Shown here: positions 1-12,930 of the stretch, one piece after another
Position numbering within the stretch: position 1 is the stretch's first letter
Layout: each line of letters begins with the position of its first letter
Source: Piper betle
Taxonomy: Eukaryota; Streptophyta; Magnoliopsida; Piperales; Piperaceae
Direction of reading: 5' to 3'
Length of the DNA stretch: 64,000 bases
Assembly: GCA_033002965.1 (NCBI GenBank)
Contig: JAURVB010013169.1
Span: 40,523 to 104,522 of the forward strand
Position numbers and translations under genes: made by a program
The notes under the pieces: model-generated
Seen by the model: the letters and a program-made list of their open reading frames with translations, nothing else
Database searches by the model: none
What the model was told of the DNA's origin: nothing

Positions 1-1806
1 CTAATGTATGAGCTTAGGTACTTACTTACATGATCAGGTGATTTAAATGAAAGTCTAGCATTATTAGTTGTCTAAGAGTCGAATTTTGCCCTAGGGTAAG
101 AGTCTGTCATTGGATGTGGATGAGTTTGTTCACTTAGGTGTTCGTGTAGGAGGTTTAAGGGTGGTAGTTTAGTTCATAGAGATTAATTAGAGGAGTTCAT
201 ATGTGAGTAGAACCATGTGTACTTAAGGAGGCATATAGGACAAAATTGAATTATTTGCAACTTCAAGCCCTAGTCGCCCTCCCTCTCTAGCCGCCATCTT
301 CTCTCTCTAACATGACCTCTCTCTACCTTCTCTCCCTAGCCACCCTTCTCTCTATCTTGGGAATTGCTTGATAGATTATTTTGTGTGAAGTTTTAGGTTT
401 TTTCACCAAAATTGGAATTTTATTTATCTGTAGAGTTTGTGACCTTCATTCATCACCGACAGAACTAATTGATGGGGAAACATTAAGAAAAATGACATGC
501 AATAAGCCTACTAACTCACCCAAAAATAATAAATAACATGTCCTAAAGTGATAAACGACCTAAGCCCATGCGACTAACATGTGGTTGACACATGGCATGT
601 ATGTCGACGTGCCCTCCCATGACATGCCTACGTAGTGCCCTATCCATGTTATATCCTTTTGGGAGCTAATGACGCAATTGTTTTCTTGTAACTGACCGAA
701 GAACAAAATCAAATCATAACACAAAAATCGATGTGCAAAATAAAATGGTCAAACCCCATAGGAAAATCAATTTTTACAATTTGACATGGATTTCAAAAAT
801 ACATCAAACAAAAATTTTGGTAAATTTCAAACACTAAATGCATGTTAAACGGCCCTAAACTATATATTAAATAAGATCAAAACCACAAATGAAGCTCTAA
901 CCAACTGGCCAACACACCGCCCAATGCCAACCCACAAGGACTCAAACCAACATCAAACTAAATTGGACCAAAAGCCAAAGTCGGACCAAAGTCAATGATA
1001 GAGGTATGAAACACATGTTGTAAGTCACTTTTTGTTGTTACAACTCCTTTTTGAAGGCCGAAAGAGCCCAACAAGTAATGTCAAAGCTTGGTTGTGTTTG
1101 GTGTTTGCTTACGCTTATTGTAAAAGTCATTTTTATGGGTTTTACCTGATGATTTAAGAGGAGTTTATCAGACAATGATATGTGAGTTTCATTTAATAAA
1201 AAAATTGTCAGACAATGAAAATCTAAAGTCGCTCATTTATGTGAAAGGAAGATTATTAAGTTTATCACATATCAGTCGAAGATGAAGTTTATGACTTATA
1301 TATTGGATAATAGGAAAGCATTATTCTTTGACTAAGCTTTGCAATCCAATTGAAGTCTTGTTTGATTATTGCAAATAATTTTTAGGGGCCAAAAGTGCTT
1401 AACACTATGTTAACTAACTAAAAATTAATTAATAATAAAATAATGTTAAAATTTATAGAAAAAATACGAAAAGCATGTAAGAGGGACAGGTAACGACTAG
1501 GGACACAGATAGACATTGCTCTACTAGGCTAGCCTGCCTAAGCTAATGGCCAAGTATGAGCATAAAAAAAAATTATAAGCATTTCTCAGAAGAATTTAAA
1601 TCTGTTGCAAAATTTTTATGTGCAGTTGCTAAAGTAATATGACGAACAGCTATGAGTATCAACCACAAAAAGTCGGTTACGATATTTTTTTGTACATACG
1701 GCTACAGTGTTTTAAACGTAACTATGAAAAGGAAAGTATATATCTCGTTTATTTTGAGGTAAGATCTAATGTGGTTCTCAACTTTTCATCGGGTAAACAC
1801 GGACAA
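1..1806. other. AT-rich intergenic DNA, no gene recognised
   Basis: No convincing coding region was seen. A pyrimidine-rich patch lies near 265-360. Around 480-560 a stretch with ACATGC, CTACTAACTCACCC and ACATGTCC weakly resembles a block found in the long LTRs (compare 12670-12730 and 62195-62250, minus-strand copies), so an old LTR remnant is possible. The short ORF at 1639-1833 has no recognisable domain and is probably chance. Confidence 0.5.
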
Positions 1807-2429
1807 CTATTGACCCTTGGTTTTGAAGTGTAAAGGATCGCCAGGTTCTGTCTTCTGTTCTTGTCGTTTCGTTATCTTACGTTCAATTTGTTGCACCCTC
1901 AAACAAAATTCCTCCATCCTTGTCGCTTTGTATTCGTCCAATCCATCAACATGGGCTGAAGAATCAATTAATATTCTTCCCCAATAGCTAGCTAATCTCT
2001 CTCCTTCCATTATTCAACAAAAAGCAACTGACTATAACCTTTTGTATCTTGATGTACTAAAAGATCAACCAACTACTATTCACTTGAATTCCAATGAAGG
2101 GCCTTAAATAATGTATATTTTTCCTAGTTTCCTGAATAAGTTTGCTTACCTTCCTCCTCGCAATATTTGTGGCTTATATGGGCCGGCCAGGCTTCGTTTT
2201 CTTTCTTAAGACTTACGGGAGAACGATCCTCTACAGCTTTGAGCCAAGCATATGAATCAATTTTCCTACTTAGAGGTTCAAAGGGTGGAAGGTTTGTACA
2301 AACCTTTTCTTGCTAGCCTGTGCTACTTGTTAAAACTTTATAACTTAAACTTAAAAATAAAATTTTATTACACTCTATATTAAATTATTAAGTAAATAAA
2401 ATTGCATAGTAGAAGCATACCTGAATCAT
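1807..2429 (-). CDS. Possible 3' end of an unknown multi-exon plant gene
   Basis: I do not recognise the product. On the minus strand an exon at 2150-2312 reads NLPPFEPLSRKIDSYAWLKA, then EDRSP and NEAWPAHISHKYCEEEG, and ends at a GT donor (G|GTAAGC). A second exon at 2003-1807 begins after an AG acceptor and reads ERLASYWG, then DGLDEYKATRMEEF, to a TAG stop. The two join in the same phase across a 146-bp intron, giving continuous charged, non-repetitive sequence. A possible tiny first exon (ATG ATT CAG, 2429-2421) precedes another GT donor. The composition and phase-compatible splice sites look like a real gene rather than a transposon; a pseudogene fragment is the main alternative. The splice model is inferred, not proven. 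Confidence 0.38.
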
Positions 2430-2843
2430 AAAAGAAAATTGATTCTTTACCTTTCTTTACGTTTTGATCTTTCAAATTCAAAACTAGTTTTTAAAACCAA
2501 AGTTAATAGACAATGGAATGCCAAAACAAAAATTACATATAAATTTAGGGATTATAGCCTCTTTATTTATATCTTAAATTTCATAATTTTAATTTGACCC
2601 ATCATAAAAAAGAAATTACGAAAATAATATCTACACATTGAATTCTACATATATATTTATGGTATTCACACATTAAATTCCACATTTTTATTTATGGCAT
2701 ATAAATACTTAACTTTAATAGATTAATTAAATTTAGGCCAACCTTAAATAACAACATATGATACAATTTCAGATTCATTTATATATTTATTTCCAGCATC
2801 CAACAATCTCCCACTCCATCATCCAACGATCTCCTACTTAGAC

Positions 2844-2881
2844 TATATATATATATATATATATATAACACACACACACAC
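2844..2881. repeat. Compound microsatellite (AT)n(AC)n
   Basis: About 12 AT dinucleotides followed directly by about 7 AC dinucleotides. Confidence 0.95.
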
Positions 2882-3189
2882 AAAGATAGTTGTATGTAAC
2901 CTTACGAGCTCCAAAATAACAAATATTATTATTCTAAAATAATAATCTCATTCATTAATTAATGTTAATATAAGATCAAGATGATTTTCATTACATTTAT
3001 TATAACTAAACCCATCTATAATCACGTACATCAATATAATTGAATGACATAAATCAAGTGTGGATGTCTAGCATAAAAATTATATGTAATTTGATCTGAA
3101 CATGCCTATTTTCAACTGGTCTAACTTTATGAGATCACCAAAATAGAGTGAAAGAGTGAAATATAAACCAATTACCATAATAAAACAAG

Positions 3190-3800
3190 CTCCCACTAAA
3201 GTAGCATATCATTAAATGATACAACACCCATATGAGCAGCATGCTAATGAAAGACCTTCGGTGGTAAACTTTTATTAAATGGATCCGCAACTATAGAGTT
3301 TATCCTAATATGCTCTATAGAGACTTTACCGAAACTTTATTACTCTAAACTCTTCCTTTCACAACAAGGAACTTGATCTCTATGAGCTTATGTTGTTATT
3401 TAAATATGATACGACAGACTGATTGTCACAAAATAACTTAAGTGGACTTTCAATATTATCAACAATGCACAACCCTGTGACAAAATTTCTGCAACCATAT
3501 TCCCTGATTGGATGCTTCATAACAAGCTATGAATTCAACTGCCATGGTGGAAGAAGCTATGAGTGCCTACTTAGCACTCTTCCAAGAAATAGCTCCTTTA
3601 GTAAGTAGGTAGACATAGCCAAAAGTAGATCGATGACTATATTGACATCTAGCAAAATTGGAATCAGAATACCCAATGATCTCAAGTTGATCTGACTTTC
3701 GATATATAAGAGTGTAATTTTTTATTCTTTGAAGATACATCATGACTCTTTTGGCTGCTTTCTAATGATCCAATCCCGGATTACTTAAATATTAACCCAA
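3190..3800 (-). pseudogene. Copia RNase H domain remnant
   Basis: The minus-strand translation gives IGYSDSNFA, RSTFGYVYLL, GAISWKSAK, then LIASSTMAVEFIACYEAS and, after a frame change, ESPLKLFCDNQSVVSYLNNN. These match the Copia RNase H/tether region (GYSDSDFAG, STSGYVF, SWKSKKQ, EAEFVACYEA, CDNQSA). Several in-frame stops and at least one frameshift exclude function. It is the C-terminal part of the polyprotein and lies downstream of the integrase fragment in transcription order. Confidence 0.8.
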
Positions 3801-3949
3801 CATTCTAACAATATGTACAATATCCGGATGCAGCATACTTGAGCATATATAAGACTTCCTATTCTGAACTATAGGGAATCTTTTGCATTTCTTTTCCTTC
3901 TATGTAATTTTAGGACGTTGATTGAAGCTGATTATTATCAAGAACAATC

Positions 3950-4600
3950 ATGGAAAGAGAAACATATTCTTCTTCAAAGACAAAGTCTCTAACTTCATTT
4001 CCCCTCCAAACTCAACAAACTCAAAGAGATGTGCATTTTTCGTCATAAAAAATGACCTTATTGTGGGATTATAAAACTTATACCCTCTAGATTGTTCAGA
4101 ATACCCAACAAAATAGCTGCTAATTGTTCTTAAGTTTAGCTCTTTTTATTTGGCCTATAAGGCCTTACCTTAACTGGACAACCCCAAATGTGTAAATGCT
4201 TAATACTAGGTTATTTTTCGGTCTACAATTCATAAGGGGTCTTAATTGTTGCCTTTATTGGTACTCTATTAAAAAGATATATTATTGTCTTTAGTGCTTC
4301 ACCCCAAAGTGAATCAGGTAAAGTAGTATGAATAATTATACTTCTCATCATGTCCTTAATGTTCGGTTTCGTCTTTCAACAACACCATTCATGCTAGAAG
4401 TAATTGACATTGTGTATTGTGGGACAATTCTGCACTCTTTCTAGAAATTTAGCAAATGGTCTTGGACATTGCACACCTGATCCATCATATCTACTATAAT
4501 ATTCACTACCACAATTAGATCTGATAGCTTTAACAGTTTTGTCAAGTTGTTTCCTTATAAAAATATAATAGTATCAAGTAAATATAGATTATCATAAAAT
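3950..4600 (-). pseudogene. Copia integrase core remnant
   Basis: The minus-strand translation shows LDKTVKAIRSNCGSEYYSRY followed by fragments resembling the Copia integrase core, and then SLWGEALKTIIYLFNRVP and KHLHIWGCPVKVRPYRP. These correspond to the conserved RSDNGGEY, WGEAxxTAxYLxNRVP and LRxWGCxAxVR motifs. In the first motif the expected catalytic Asp position reads SNCGSEY, so the active site is damaged. Stops interrupt it in several places. Integrase would insert the element's cDNA; this copy cannot. Confidence 0.8.
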
Positions 4601-4769
4601 AAAAGGAACATGTACCCTCAATATTTAAATTTAGAAAGAGACTAACTTTATTATTTCTAAACGAACAAGAGTAACTAGATTTGTTCAATATAGAAATAGA
4701 AACTAAATTTTGTCTAAAAAATAGTACTTCATATCTCTTACAAATCCAAATAATATCTTGTCTTTAATA

Positions 4770-4935
4770 ATAATCTAAACATCCCTATTGATTCAATTAT
4801 AATTAATTTATCATCACCCACATAAATGAATCTTTCAGACATCATTTGGTTTTCGCAATTTAGACAACTCTGCATTAACACTCTTATATGAGTAGTAGCA
4901 CCCGAATCTAGTCACGAGTGTGTATTGGTACTTAA
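4770..4935 (-). pseudogene. Copia aspartic protease remnant
   Basis: Minus-strand fragments include SVNAELSKLRKPND and ERFIYVGDDKLIIIE, the region just after the DSGAT active site of Copia retropepsins. The active-site segment itself is frameshifted and degraded. Position upstream of integrase fits Copia gene order. Confidence 0.55.
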
Positions 4936-5230
4936 GCTAAATTAACTTCAGAACAAACAAAATTATAAAATAGACCTTTATTTATACGCTAAGATGTGAT
5001 ACTTAGTACATTCTTTCTTATATATATTCAGGTTTACCTCAAAAGAAACAGCAAGAAGCCTTATTTTCTTTTTATTTTTATCATAATAGTAGGTACTTAT
5101 CAAGTGAAGTACTTTCAGCTTTATTTTCGCTTCAACTTTTCTTCTTCTTGCACATCATAAAAAATGTATACAACTTTTTGACCGCAAAGTTGGATATTTC
5201 TAACCGTTGTCATTTTCTACAAATAAAAAC

Positions 5231-7380
5231 ATCTACTATTTTAACTATTTATATTAGAATAAAAAATTATGATATAATTTTTGAGTATTTACATCAAATT
5301 TTCTCTCACAATTAAATGCTTTATAAAATAATTAAATAATATTTAAGTGTAGCTCTGCACATCGCCTAGGTCACTACCTAGTTACTTTAAAATATTAGTG
5401 TTTTTGACTCAACCTAGTGACCCGTTAGAAAAGAAAATTAATCTAATTTAATTTTCCGTACAAGGTAGGTGGAGTAATCGCCATTAATATTTCATAAAAT
5501 CTAAATAACCATCTATTTTTCTCCCAAAATACTTATAATGTAAAAAATTTTAAACGAAATCGTTATATAATAACTCCTTGCTTCAAAAGGGCACCTAATT
5601 TTTTATCTATTAAGGTTCCAACAAGAGAATGCAAGGCCGCTCGACTTTGTAGCATAAGTTTAAAACTCTACCTTACCACTAAAACCTTCCTATGTCGACT
5701 TAATCTCGAGGCTTCTAATTTATTGAAGTCCACAAGTGACACTTTTAGTGACAAGACTCCGGGAGCAACTTCATTTGACTATTGTAAATGATATTCTTTG
5801 ATTTTAGCTAAATCAATATTTTATAATATTAAAGTTGAATATTGGCCAATTACAAAGTTTTAAAGAGAGAAATGAGTAACCATTTCATATTACTTTTTAC
5901 AAATCATATTGGTAAAATGATAACTCTATAAAAAGAATTATGTCTCATTTTAAAAGCTGAATATTAATGTTTACAAGTAATTTATTATTTAATTTTATAA
6001 ACAATAGGTGTTGATTTAGGAAGATAGTAAAGGAATTTTGTAATGAGGTGAGCATGTAGAAAGTCTTTCTCTAAATGGATTGAACCCATTAACATTTATG
6101 TATACTTTGTTATGCAGAGAGGATGGCAGATGTCAATTGCAGGAAGACTCCATCTTAAATTGGAGGTTATCTTTTTCTATGTGGAGTAAAATTAAATGTT
6201 ATTTCCACGACTACCAAGGACTAGGATGGTCTTTCTGACTTTAAATGCTAGACAACCCAACGAGAAAAGATTTTGGCAGAGTAAGCTTGAATTCAACTTA
6301 AGGGATAGTTTTTAAGTGCTATTTTTTATTTCAAAATATTTAAAATATTAATTTTAAAAATATTTTGAATTAATTCAAAGTTATGACTATATATATTCCA
6401 AAAATATTATAACTATGAAAAGATTTTCATTTCTTAAATATTATGTGACTATTCTTTCTTTCTGTACTTCCACCTCATGCCAAAACAGTGTCCCTTTTAT
6501 ATTAGGACCAGAGTTCCAATAAATGATAAAATTTTGATGGTTAATATATTATTCATGACCAATACTCTACTTTTTTTGAGTTTGGGAGCAATAATGGGGT
6601 TTTTCTTTTGCTACCATCTATATTTTGAAAAATTTGTGAATATGGGGAGCAATATGGGTTAATGAAGGAAATAACTTCCTTTTGTGAGAATAAGTATCAA
6701 TAAAAACAATTTTTTACAGAAATTGTTAAACTTTTACTTTTATCAACATGCTGTCGAACTCAGGTCTGTTTAACAGAATTGTCGAAGTGTAAAAAAATAA
6801 AGGCGTATTTGCATGCCGTCGTGTTGATGGTTTACTTGTTTTATATGTTCTTTAATCTTTCTTATAAAAACCGGATGTTTCTGACAGGGACACATGTAAA
6901 GAAAAAACTCCAAGTCCTAATACTTTACGTCAAGCAAAATAGCTTTAAAAAGTAATAACTTTCTTTGTGATGGCGTTTACGGTGCCTGCCAGTTTCTCAT
7001 GTTAGACGTTGAAGAAGAAATTTCAAAAGAACTTTTTATCTTGGAGCCACATCATCCTAATATATATCATATGTCATATTTTATCTACCAAAGTAGGTAT
7101 GATCGACTCGGGACATTTATTGGTCGAAGTGGGGTTCCCAGATTCCTAATTTTCTACTGGTAGACAAAGTATCGATTCAGCAAGCAAATGGGTTTTGACT
7201 CAAACTGCTTTCCGGGAAAAGTTCATATTTCTTGTCAATCACTTCTCTTATTGGGGGCCACGGACCATAGCATGTAACGTGACGCAACACTATGTGGAAA
7301 TGTCACGAGATATGGGCGACAGCATACTTATTTCTAACTGGCGAAAGATATGACACACAGGAGGGAAGATGGTATCATGA
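5231..7380. other. AT-rich intergenic DNA
   Basis: No gene, LTR pair or clear repeat was recognised. Short ORFs (for example 6477-6662) have no identifiable domain. The stretch near 7100-7380 is less AT-rich and non-repetitive, so it may be unique genomic DNA. Confidence 0.5.
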
Positions 7381-8339
7381 TTAGGGGTAAGCACAACGTA
7401 CACCACACGCCTCCACGCTTTAAAAATATCCTATTAAGTGTTATTCTTGCCATGATTATATGATTAGATAAAATATGATGATTAGATGGTCATAACCTTT
7501 CTACCTTATACGGTCAACAATGGTGTGACAGATAATGATTAATGCCCTCCCACCTTATGTTTATAATTATTGTTGTATTTTTAATCGGTTGTCTTGCCGG
7601 GAGTTTTCTCCCGTAGTCTTGGTTACCAGAAAAGTTATATTAAATTTTCTTTGCAATTTAATCTCTTTTATAACTTAAATTTATATAATTGTCTTATTTA
7701 CACGAGCCCACACTAGCCGTGCATGACCATCTTTTGTATGCACATTAGAGATCCACTTAGGTCCTTTGTCTTATAACACGAAAAGTAGTTAGGTCCAACT
7801 TATGGTCAATATTCCATGTTAAGTAATCGTGAGTAACTTCTCAAAGGTTTAATATTTCGATCTCATTTGGGTTTAAATTGAAGTAAGTATTACAATTTTG
7901 GTATTAGAGTCATTTCTTTGTCCATTAAGATACTAGGCTATGTGCATTTGAGTGTAAATGATTAGTTATTCCAGATGCGTAGATCCAAGTCTACATCCGC
8001 AGGTACATTTTTTATATTTTCCCATAATTTCAGATATGTACTCGGTTTAATAGTTCAGCTATGATAACTCAGTGTGTAAGTGCAAGTATGATTCAAGCAT
8101 AGTAGATCAGGTTAATGTAGTTTAGCATGGGTAATGCAGGTGGCACATTATTATCAAAGATGTATAGACCAACGAGTCGGTCATATGTTCAAATCAAATT
8201 GGCTGTTACGAAGGTGGTTTGCATTCCACAATTGCATGCTTAAGTGGCTCGGTATTAAAGTGCCACAGTTTTCGAAAATGCACTTTATTCATGGTATCTA
8301 CATACATTGCACTATTTTAAAAAGAAAGAAGTATTAGTA
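7381..8339 (+). mobile_element. Ty3/gypsy LTR end and 5' leader
   Basis: The LTR end (TATTACA, about 7894) is followed by a primer-binding site at 7898-7910. A leader follows that resembles the leader after the PBS at 56239-56250 (a run starting near GATTAAGAT, then a GCAGGTA-like block and a T-rich run). The 5' boundary of the LTR was not found. No intact gag follows: the 67-residue ORF at 8134-8337 is not recognisable. Confidence 0.45.
7898..7910 (+). promoter_or_regulatory. Retrotransposon primer-binding site (tRNA-iMet)
   Basis: TTGGTATTAGAGT matches the complement of the 3' end of plant initiator-Met tRNA (TGGTATCAGAGC) with one internal mismatch, a few bases after an LTR-like TTACA end. 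This is where minus-strand cDNA synthesis would start. Confidence 0.6.
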
Positions 8340-10765
8340 CAATCTATACTACTTACTTTCTTAATCGTGAAATATATAAAAATATGTGTACTTATATAAT
8401 AGGTTATGGATTGGCTTATATCATACGTTTTTATATCTTCATTTGGAAAAATAACAAAGGATCTCATCTTTGTATTTTTATCAAACTTAAGGGAAAAGTA
8501 CATTAAATGGCTTGCTATTGGAGGGATCTAATAAAATTCCGCCGATGTCATCCTATCGTCTAATACTCGGTTAAATCCTCTCAAGGAGTCAAACAATAGA
8601 TGAAACAAATGAGTCATCTGAACCTGGATGGGTTGAGCACATTGTGCTAACTCAGTGTGCTTACTTTGTGTATGCTAACAAGTGAAAAGAACCCTAGTCA
8701 CTTGCTGACCACATGCACGTAAAATGAGTCAAAGCCCTGACATGTGCTCATAACTTAAAGCACATAATCAACTTTATCACTAGATTAATGTAGTGTTTAA
8801 CCTTATTAGGTGCCCCCCAATTAATGTTTACGATTTCATGTACCCTTAGTGACTTATCCCGATTCTAGGTTTTTATCAAACAGCTGAACCGAATGATTTT
8901 TTAGATGGAACAAATGCTGTCCAAATCAGTTGAAACATGGACTAGTGGGCCTTGACATCTAAGGCTTATCTAGAATTTTTATGAAGACCGACCCTGGGCC
9001 AATAATAGTGAATGAAGCCCACTATGGTTGAACCTAAGGTGTTGGGGACAACATTCCTAGGTTGTGCACTATTTTGTTTAGAGACTCCCAATGGTCCTAG
9101 GTAAGTGGTCATAGTTAGCCAACACCTCGGGTTTGAGCTCAATGAAATAGTTGGTACAAACACCAAGTGGCTAGGCCTGAGTGGGCTTGACAATAGAGGG
9201 AATTGGATAGGACATCTCTAGAGTTGGGGTGATCTGACAGGTTTAGGAAATTCATAACTCATGGTATACTAACCCATTTGCTCCTAAATTTGGAAAAAAT
9301 TATACGGTCAATGTCCTAAATTGTGGAAATAATTTCATTCAAATCCATCACTATTTTCCCATTATTTTAGATTTTACATCAGGGCCAAGGGAACTAGGGT
9401 TTCATCCTTCATTCCTGCACAATCTGGACAAAGGAGACAACCTAAATGATTTTTAGTAAGCCCCAAACTTAGCATGTTTATATTAGACATTTATGAAGTC
9501 AAAATATAATTTTTAAATATTTTATTACCATATTAAAGGTTTCTCACTATGGTGCTTGAACTCAAATCATGTCAGAAACACCACACAAAACAGCATGCAT
9601 CGCACAAAATTATGGGTTATGTTCATACTCATTACGTGGCTGAATTAGACCAAGTATTTTTTATGGAATATCCAGCATTCCCATAAACAAACATGTAGAA
9701 GTATGGCCTCAAAAGCACACTAGATTAGGGACTAAAAATTGGGGAAAGTGGCGGCATGGTCACAACAACCATGAGAGCTACCGACTTTTGCCAAGTTTGT
9801 CCCCCTATCATGCATTTATACACCAAAAGAAACATATCATAATAGAAAACATGTAGATCTACGTGTTGTGTGTGCAAAAAGACCTTAAACATGCAAAATG
9901 AAGATCCACACAACAAGATATAATTTTAAAGTGAAACAGTGAGTGACAGTAGTAATAGCGCACTAGAAAATGGTTAATGATTTATTAATGAGCTCAAGTG
10001 ACATGATCTCAAGTTCTACTAGACTCTTGAGAAAGAGTTCTATATAAAAAGAAATACAAGGAAAAGCTGAAACAGACAAGCATCCACCGCAACAAACAAA
10101 AGCAAAGATGGGTAAAGGTGCAAGCATTACCTCCTAGGGGACTAAGGGGAACTCTCTTGGGGACTTCCTTCCTCAAGACTTACGGCCCTAGGTGACTAGG
10201 TCTGACTAGGAGGGGCTTCGAGAGGTGAAGAAAGCATGGAGATGAAGAGGGGAGCCAAGGAGGAAAGCAGAGGATTGGAGGAGATGAGGAAAAGAGTGAA
10301 AAGGGAAACAAAGAGGGCAACCACCAAGGTATGACTTGGTGATGTCATAGGTAAGGTGTTACCCCTAATAAGGTATGGATGTCATACATAATGAGGGATG
10401 GGTTGGCCCAAAACCCATAACTTAGGGTTTTCACCCTAAAGAACCTAGATGACCTTAAAAATTGTGCCGCGGGTCCTAGAGGGTCTAGGACAGTTTGAAA
10501 GGGGTTCCAAACACATGACAAGAAATATAAACTTGCAAAAAACACGGTCCTAAACCTATTTTCACTCAACTAAAAAACTAAAAATATGAGCCGAGATGGC
10601 TTAGTACCCAATTGGGCGGTGTTGATCACCGGTGGAGATTAAGGTCATAGCTCATACATACATACCATACATACGCACACGACCAAAATGGCTGGATAAG
10701 CAACTCGATCTGCGTCGTGACCCAACCGAAGCTAAAACCGTCAGACAAAAAGCCCAGGTTTTACA
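8340..10765 (-). mobile_element. Long Ty3/gypsy LTR (partial), same family as the 26-42 kb element
   Basis: On the minus strand it begins TGTAAAACCTGGGC at 10765. It aligns by eye with the left LTR of the 26228-42504 element over about 28.2-30.5 kb. Shared landmarks include the GA-rich block at 10140-10320 (compare 29840-30060 and 41880-42100). The distal end of the LTR is missing: homology fades near 8340-8510. It is followed at 10766 by a polypurine tract, so it is the 3' LTR of a minus-strand element whose body is mostly lost. Short ORFs inside it are not genes. Confidence 0.7.
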
Positions 10766-11006
10766 ACCTCCCTCACTTAGAAAAATTTCATCCTCGGAAT
10801 TCACCTTAAGTAGTCATACACACCACAACTACAGACCATGATCATACCATATAGACAACTCTACACATGCATTCAGTGTCGGGAGGTTCCATAATATCCA
10901 ATTGTGAAGCATTGGTAAAGAAACATGCCGTCGTCAAGATGCTTGGTTGTCTGTATTAACATTGCTTACCATAATGCTTATTAAATGTATTGCTGATGAG
11001 GTGTTC
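10766..11006 (-). mobile_element. Internal remnant of the same Ty3 element, with polypurine tract
   Basis: ACCTCCCTCACTTAG at 10766-10780 is, on the minus strand, a polypurine tract directly upstream of the LTR start. It is nearly the same as the tract at 30539-30553. About 225 bp of unrecognised internal sequence follows before a solo LTR interrupts it at 11007. Confidence 0.55.
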
Positions 11007-11490
11007 TGTGACACCCTAAATCTGGCTCGCTCTCTAAATAAGCCGAAACATCATGGGTCCCAAGTGGATCTATGCTCGGCATCTCAAGATAGAAGATGTT
11101 AATTTCTATACATGGATGAATGCACAAAAACCCTAACATGCAACTACATGGATGACATGACAATCAAATAGTCAAAACAACCATTTTGTCAGTGAGCGTG
11201 TGTGAGTGTGTGCAAGGTAGGTCACTGCTCCTCCGTCTAAGCCGACGTATCTAGTATTTAATACTTTCCCATATATATATAAGGAAAAACGTCAGTAACG
11301 AGTGTTACTGGTCTAAAAGTAAAACTTCATAGATAACTAACAAATGAGAACTCACTCTCACTTTGAATAAAAACATTTATATATTTCTCGTGAACACTTA
11401 TAAGGGCATCTATTAAGGAGCCACTGGGCTGCAGACCTAGTAGCTTCCCAAACTGACTAGTCTGATGCCTCTCTCAGTATACAATAAATA

Positions 11491-11537
<47 letters not shown>

Positions 11538-12930
11538 TCTGTGAAGGATTTATATAATATGGCCGAAGGCGACGAGTTCCTACTTCGTGCCTACACATCA
11601 AAATCTAGAAGCTAACGTCCGCTCATGATGCATTCACACATGCTGACGTCCGCTTATGATGCATTCACACATCCTATAGTATACACACATCAATCATACT
11701 CATCACCCATCATATATCAATAACATATGTTTTCCTATGTTACGTTGTATTAAATTACGATAATTACTTAGTTTATCTAATTAGTTCCTTAGCACTCATT
11801 TTGATACACTTCAATTAAGTAATTCATATTTTTATTTACAATAAAATTATCTAGTAAAATAATTCATCAATCCTAGCATGTCATGCTAACAATCATCAAT
11901 TTATATAATTAAATCGAGTTAATTATACCTCACGTTGTCAGCAATCAGTGACGGCTAGGGTTTCATCACACAACTCGATATTCAAATTTGCCGCCCTGTG
12001 GTGTCCAAAGTTCGATTGGGTTCGACTGGATGACTTCGGCGAAAGATCCGGCGAATTCCAATGCATCCGATTTTTTGACAATTTTCGGGGGTTTTCTAGC
12101 GAAGCAATTGTGACTATTGGTTGGCAACGGTTTGGTAAGCTCGACCCAATGGTGGTGGCGATGAGGACGGCAATGGCAATAATGATTGCCTGCGGTGGAG
12201 GTGAGTCGGCTAGGGAAGGTAGGCTTGCCTGATCGGGCCTCGACGACGGCGCTGGGTATAGGGAAATACTCACGATGTTGAGGGAGGCGTCGGCGGCACG
12301 ACTGCCGCGGAACAATGCGGACGATGGCGGAATCGCATCGGGATAGGTGGCATTAGGGCGCGACGATTCGGCGTTATGGAGGTCGGGCAATGGTCGGGGT
12401 TGCTTGGGGTGGCATGGCGATGGCACAAAGGGCACGGTGGTGTCGATCAGTGGCGGTGTGGCGGCCAGAGGTGGCGTTGGTGAAGTGAATCATGGCGGTG
12501 GTTGCCGATGATCGGGCTTGGGGAGGTGAAAAGGTCAAAGGTAGTCTCGTAAATAAAATTTAACTCGACTCCGACTCGTGTCAAAATAATAATTAACTTG
12601 TAATAAATCCTAAAAAACCCCAAAAAGTAAGGAAAATCTAATAAAATATAATACATACCATAACATCACAATGACATGCTCTATAACTAATAATTCACCC
12701 AAACAATTCCATAACGCGTCCTAATACGTTATTCGGCATAAAAATAATTCTACGATCTAATACTAAAATAAATAAAAAAATCTGGGCATACTCTTGTGTA
12801 TTATGATAACTCATCTTATTGTTGTCTTACTAATATTATCATAATATAATCAGGTATACATGACCCTCGTACTTGATAACATATAACCGGTTTCTGAGTA
12901 TAAAAATTGACTCGTGACAGGAGTCTTACA
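11007..12930 (-). mobile_element. Solo long LTR, Ty3/gypsy (copy D)
   Basis: On the minus strand it starts TGTAAGACTCCTG (12930) and ends GGGTGTCACA (11007). Flanks TGTTC (11002-11006) and AGTTC (12931-12935) are a probable 5-bp target duplication with one mismatch. It matches copy A (46788-49856) in order: CGAGTC near the start, the CGTATTAGGACGCGTTATG-like block (about 12710-12735), the GACTCGAG-type module (12545-12600), a GC-rich block (11960-12500), the TATA region and the tail with CGTTACTGACGT. ORFs of up to 165 residues in the GC-rich block lie on both strands and are not supported as genes. Confidence 0.78.
11494..11534. repeat. (AT)n microsatellite at the LTR TATA-box position
   Basis: About 20 AT units. 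It occupies the place where copy A has TATAAATAG (48641) and copy E has a shorter ATATATATA (60311-60319), flanked by the same CCTTC.CAGAC and TGAGA landmarks on the minus strand. Confidence 0.9.

Larger units (their letters stand above)
3190..5230 (-). mobile_element. Decayed Ty1/copia retrotransposon interior
   Basis: Read on the minus strand, this stretch carries protease, integrase and RNase H fragments in Copia order (PR-IN-RH), with many stops and frameshifts. The RT core that should lie between integrase and RNase H is almost absent: integrase-to-RT linker sequence near 3950 runs into RNase H near 3800. No LTRs could be paired around it. It is an inactive internal remnant, probably old given its AT-rich decay. 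Confidence 0.8.

Noticed and set aside
11938..12435. 165-residue minus-strand ORF and overlapping 94-residue plus-strand ORF
   Set aside because: Both lie in the GC-rich block of a solo LTR; neither resembles a known protein and the block is open in both directions in every LTR copy.
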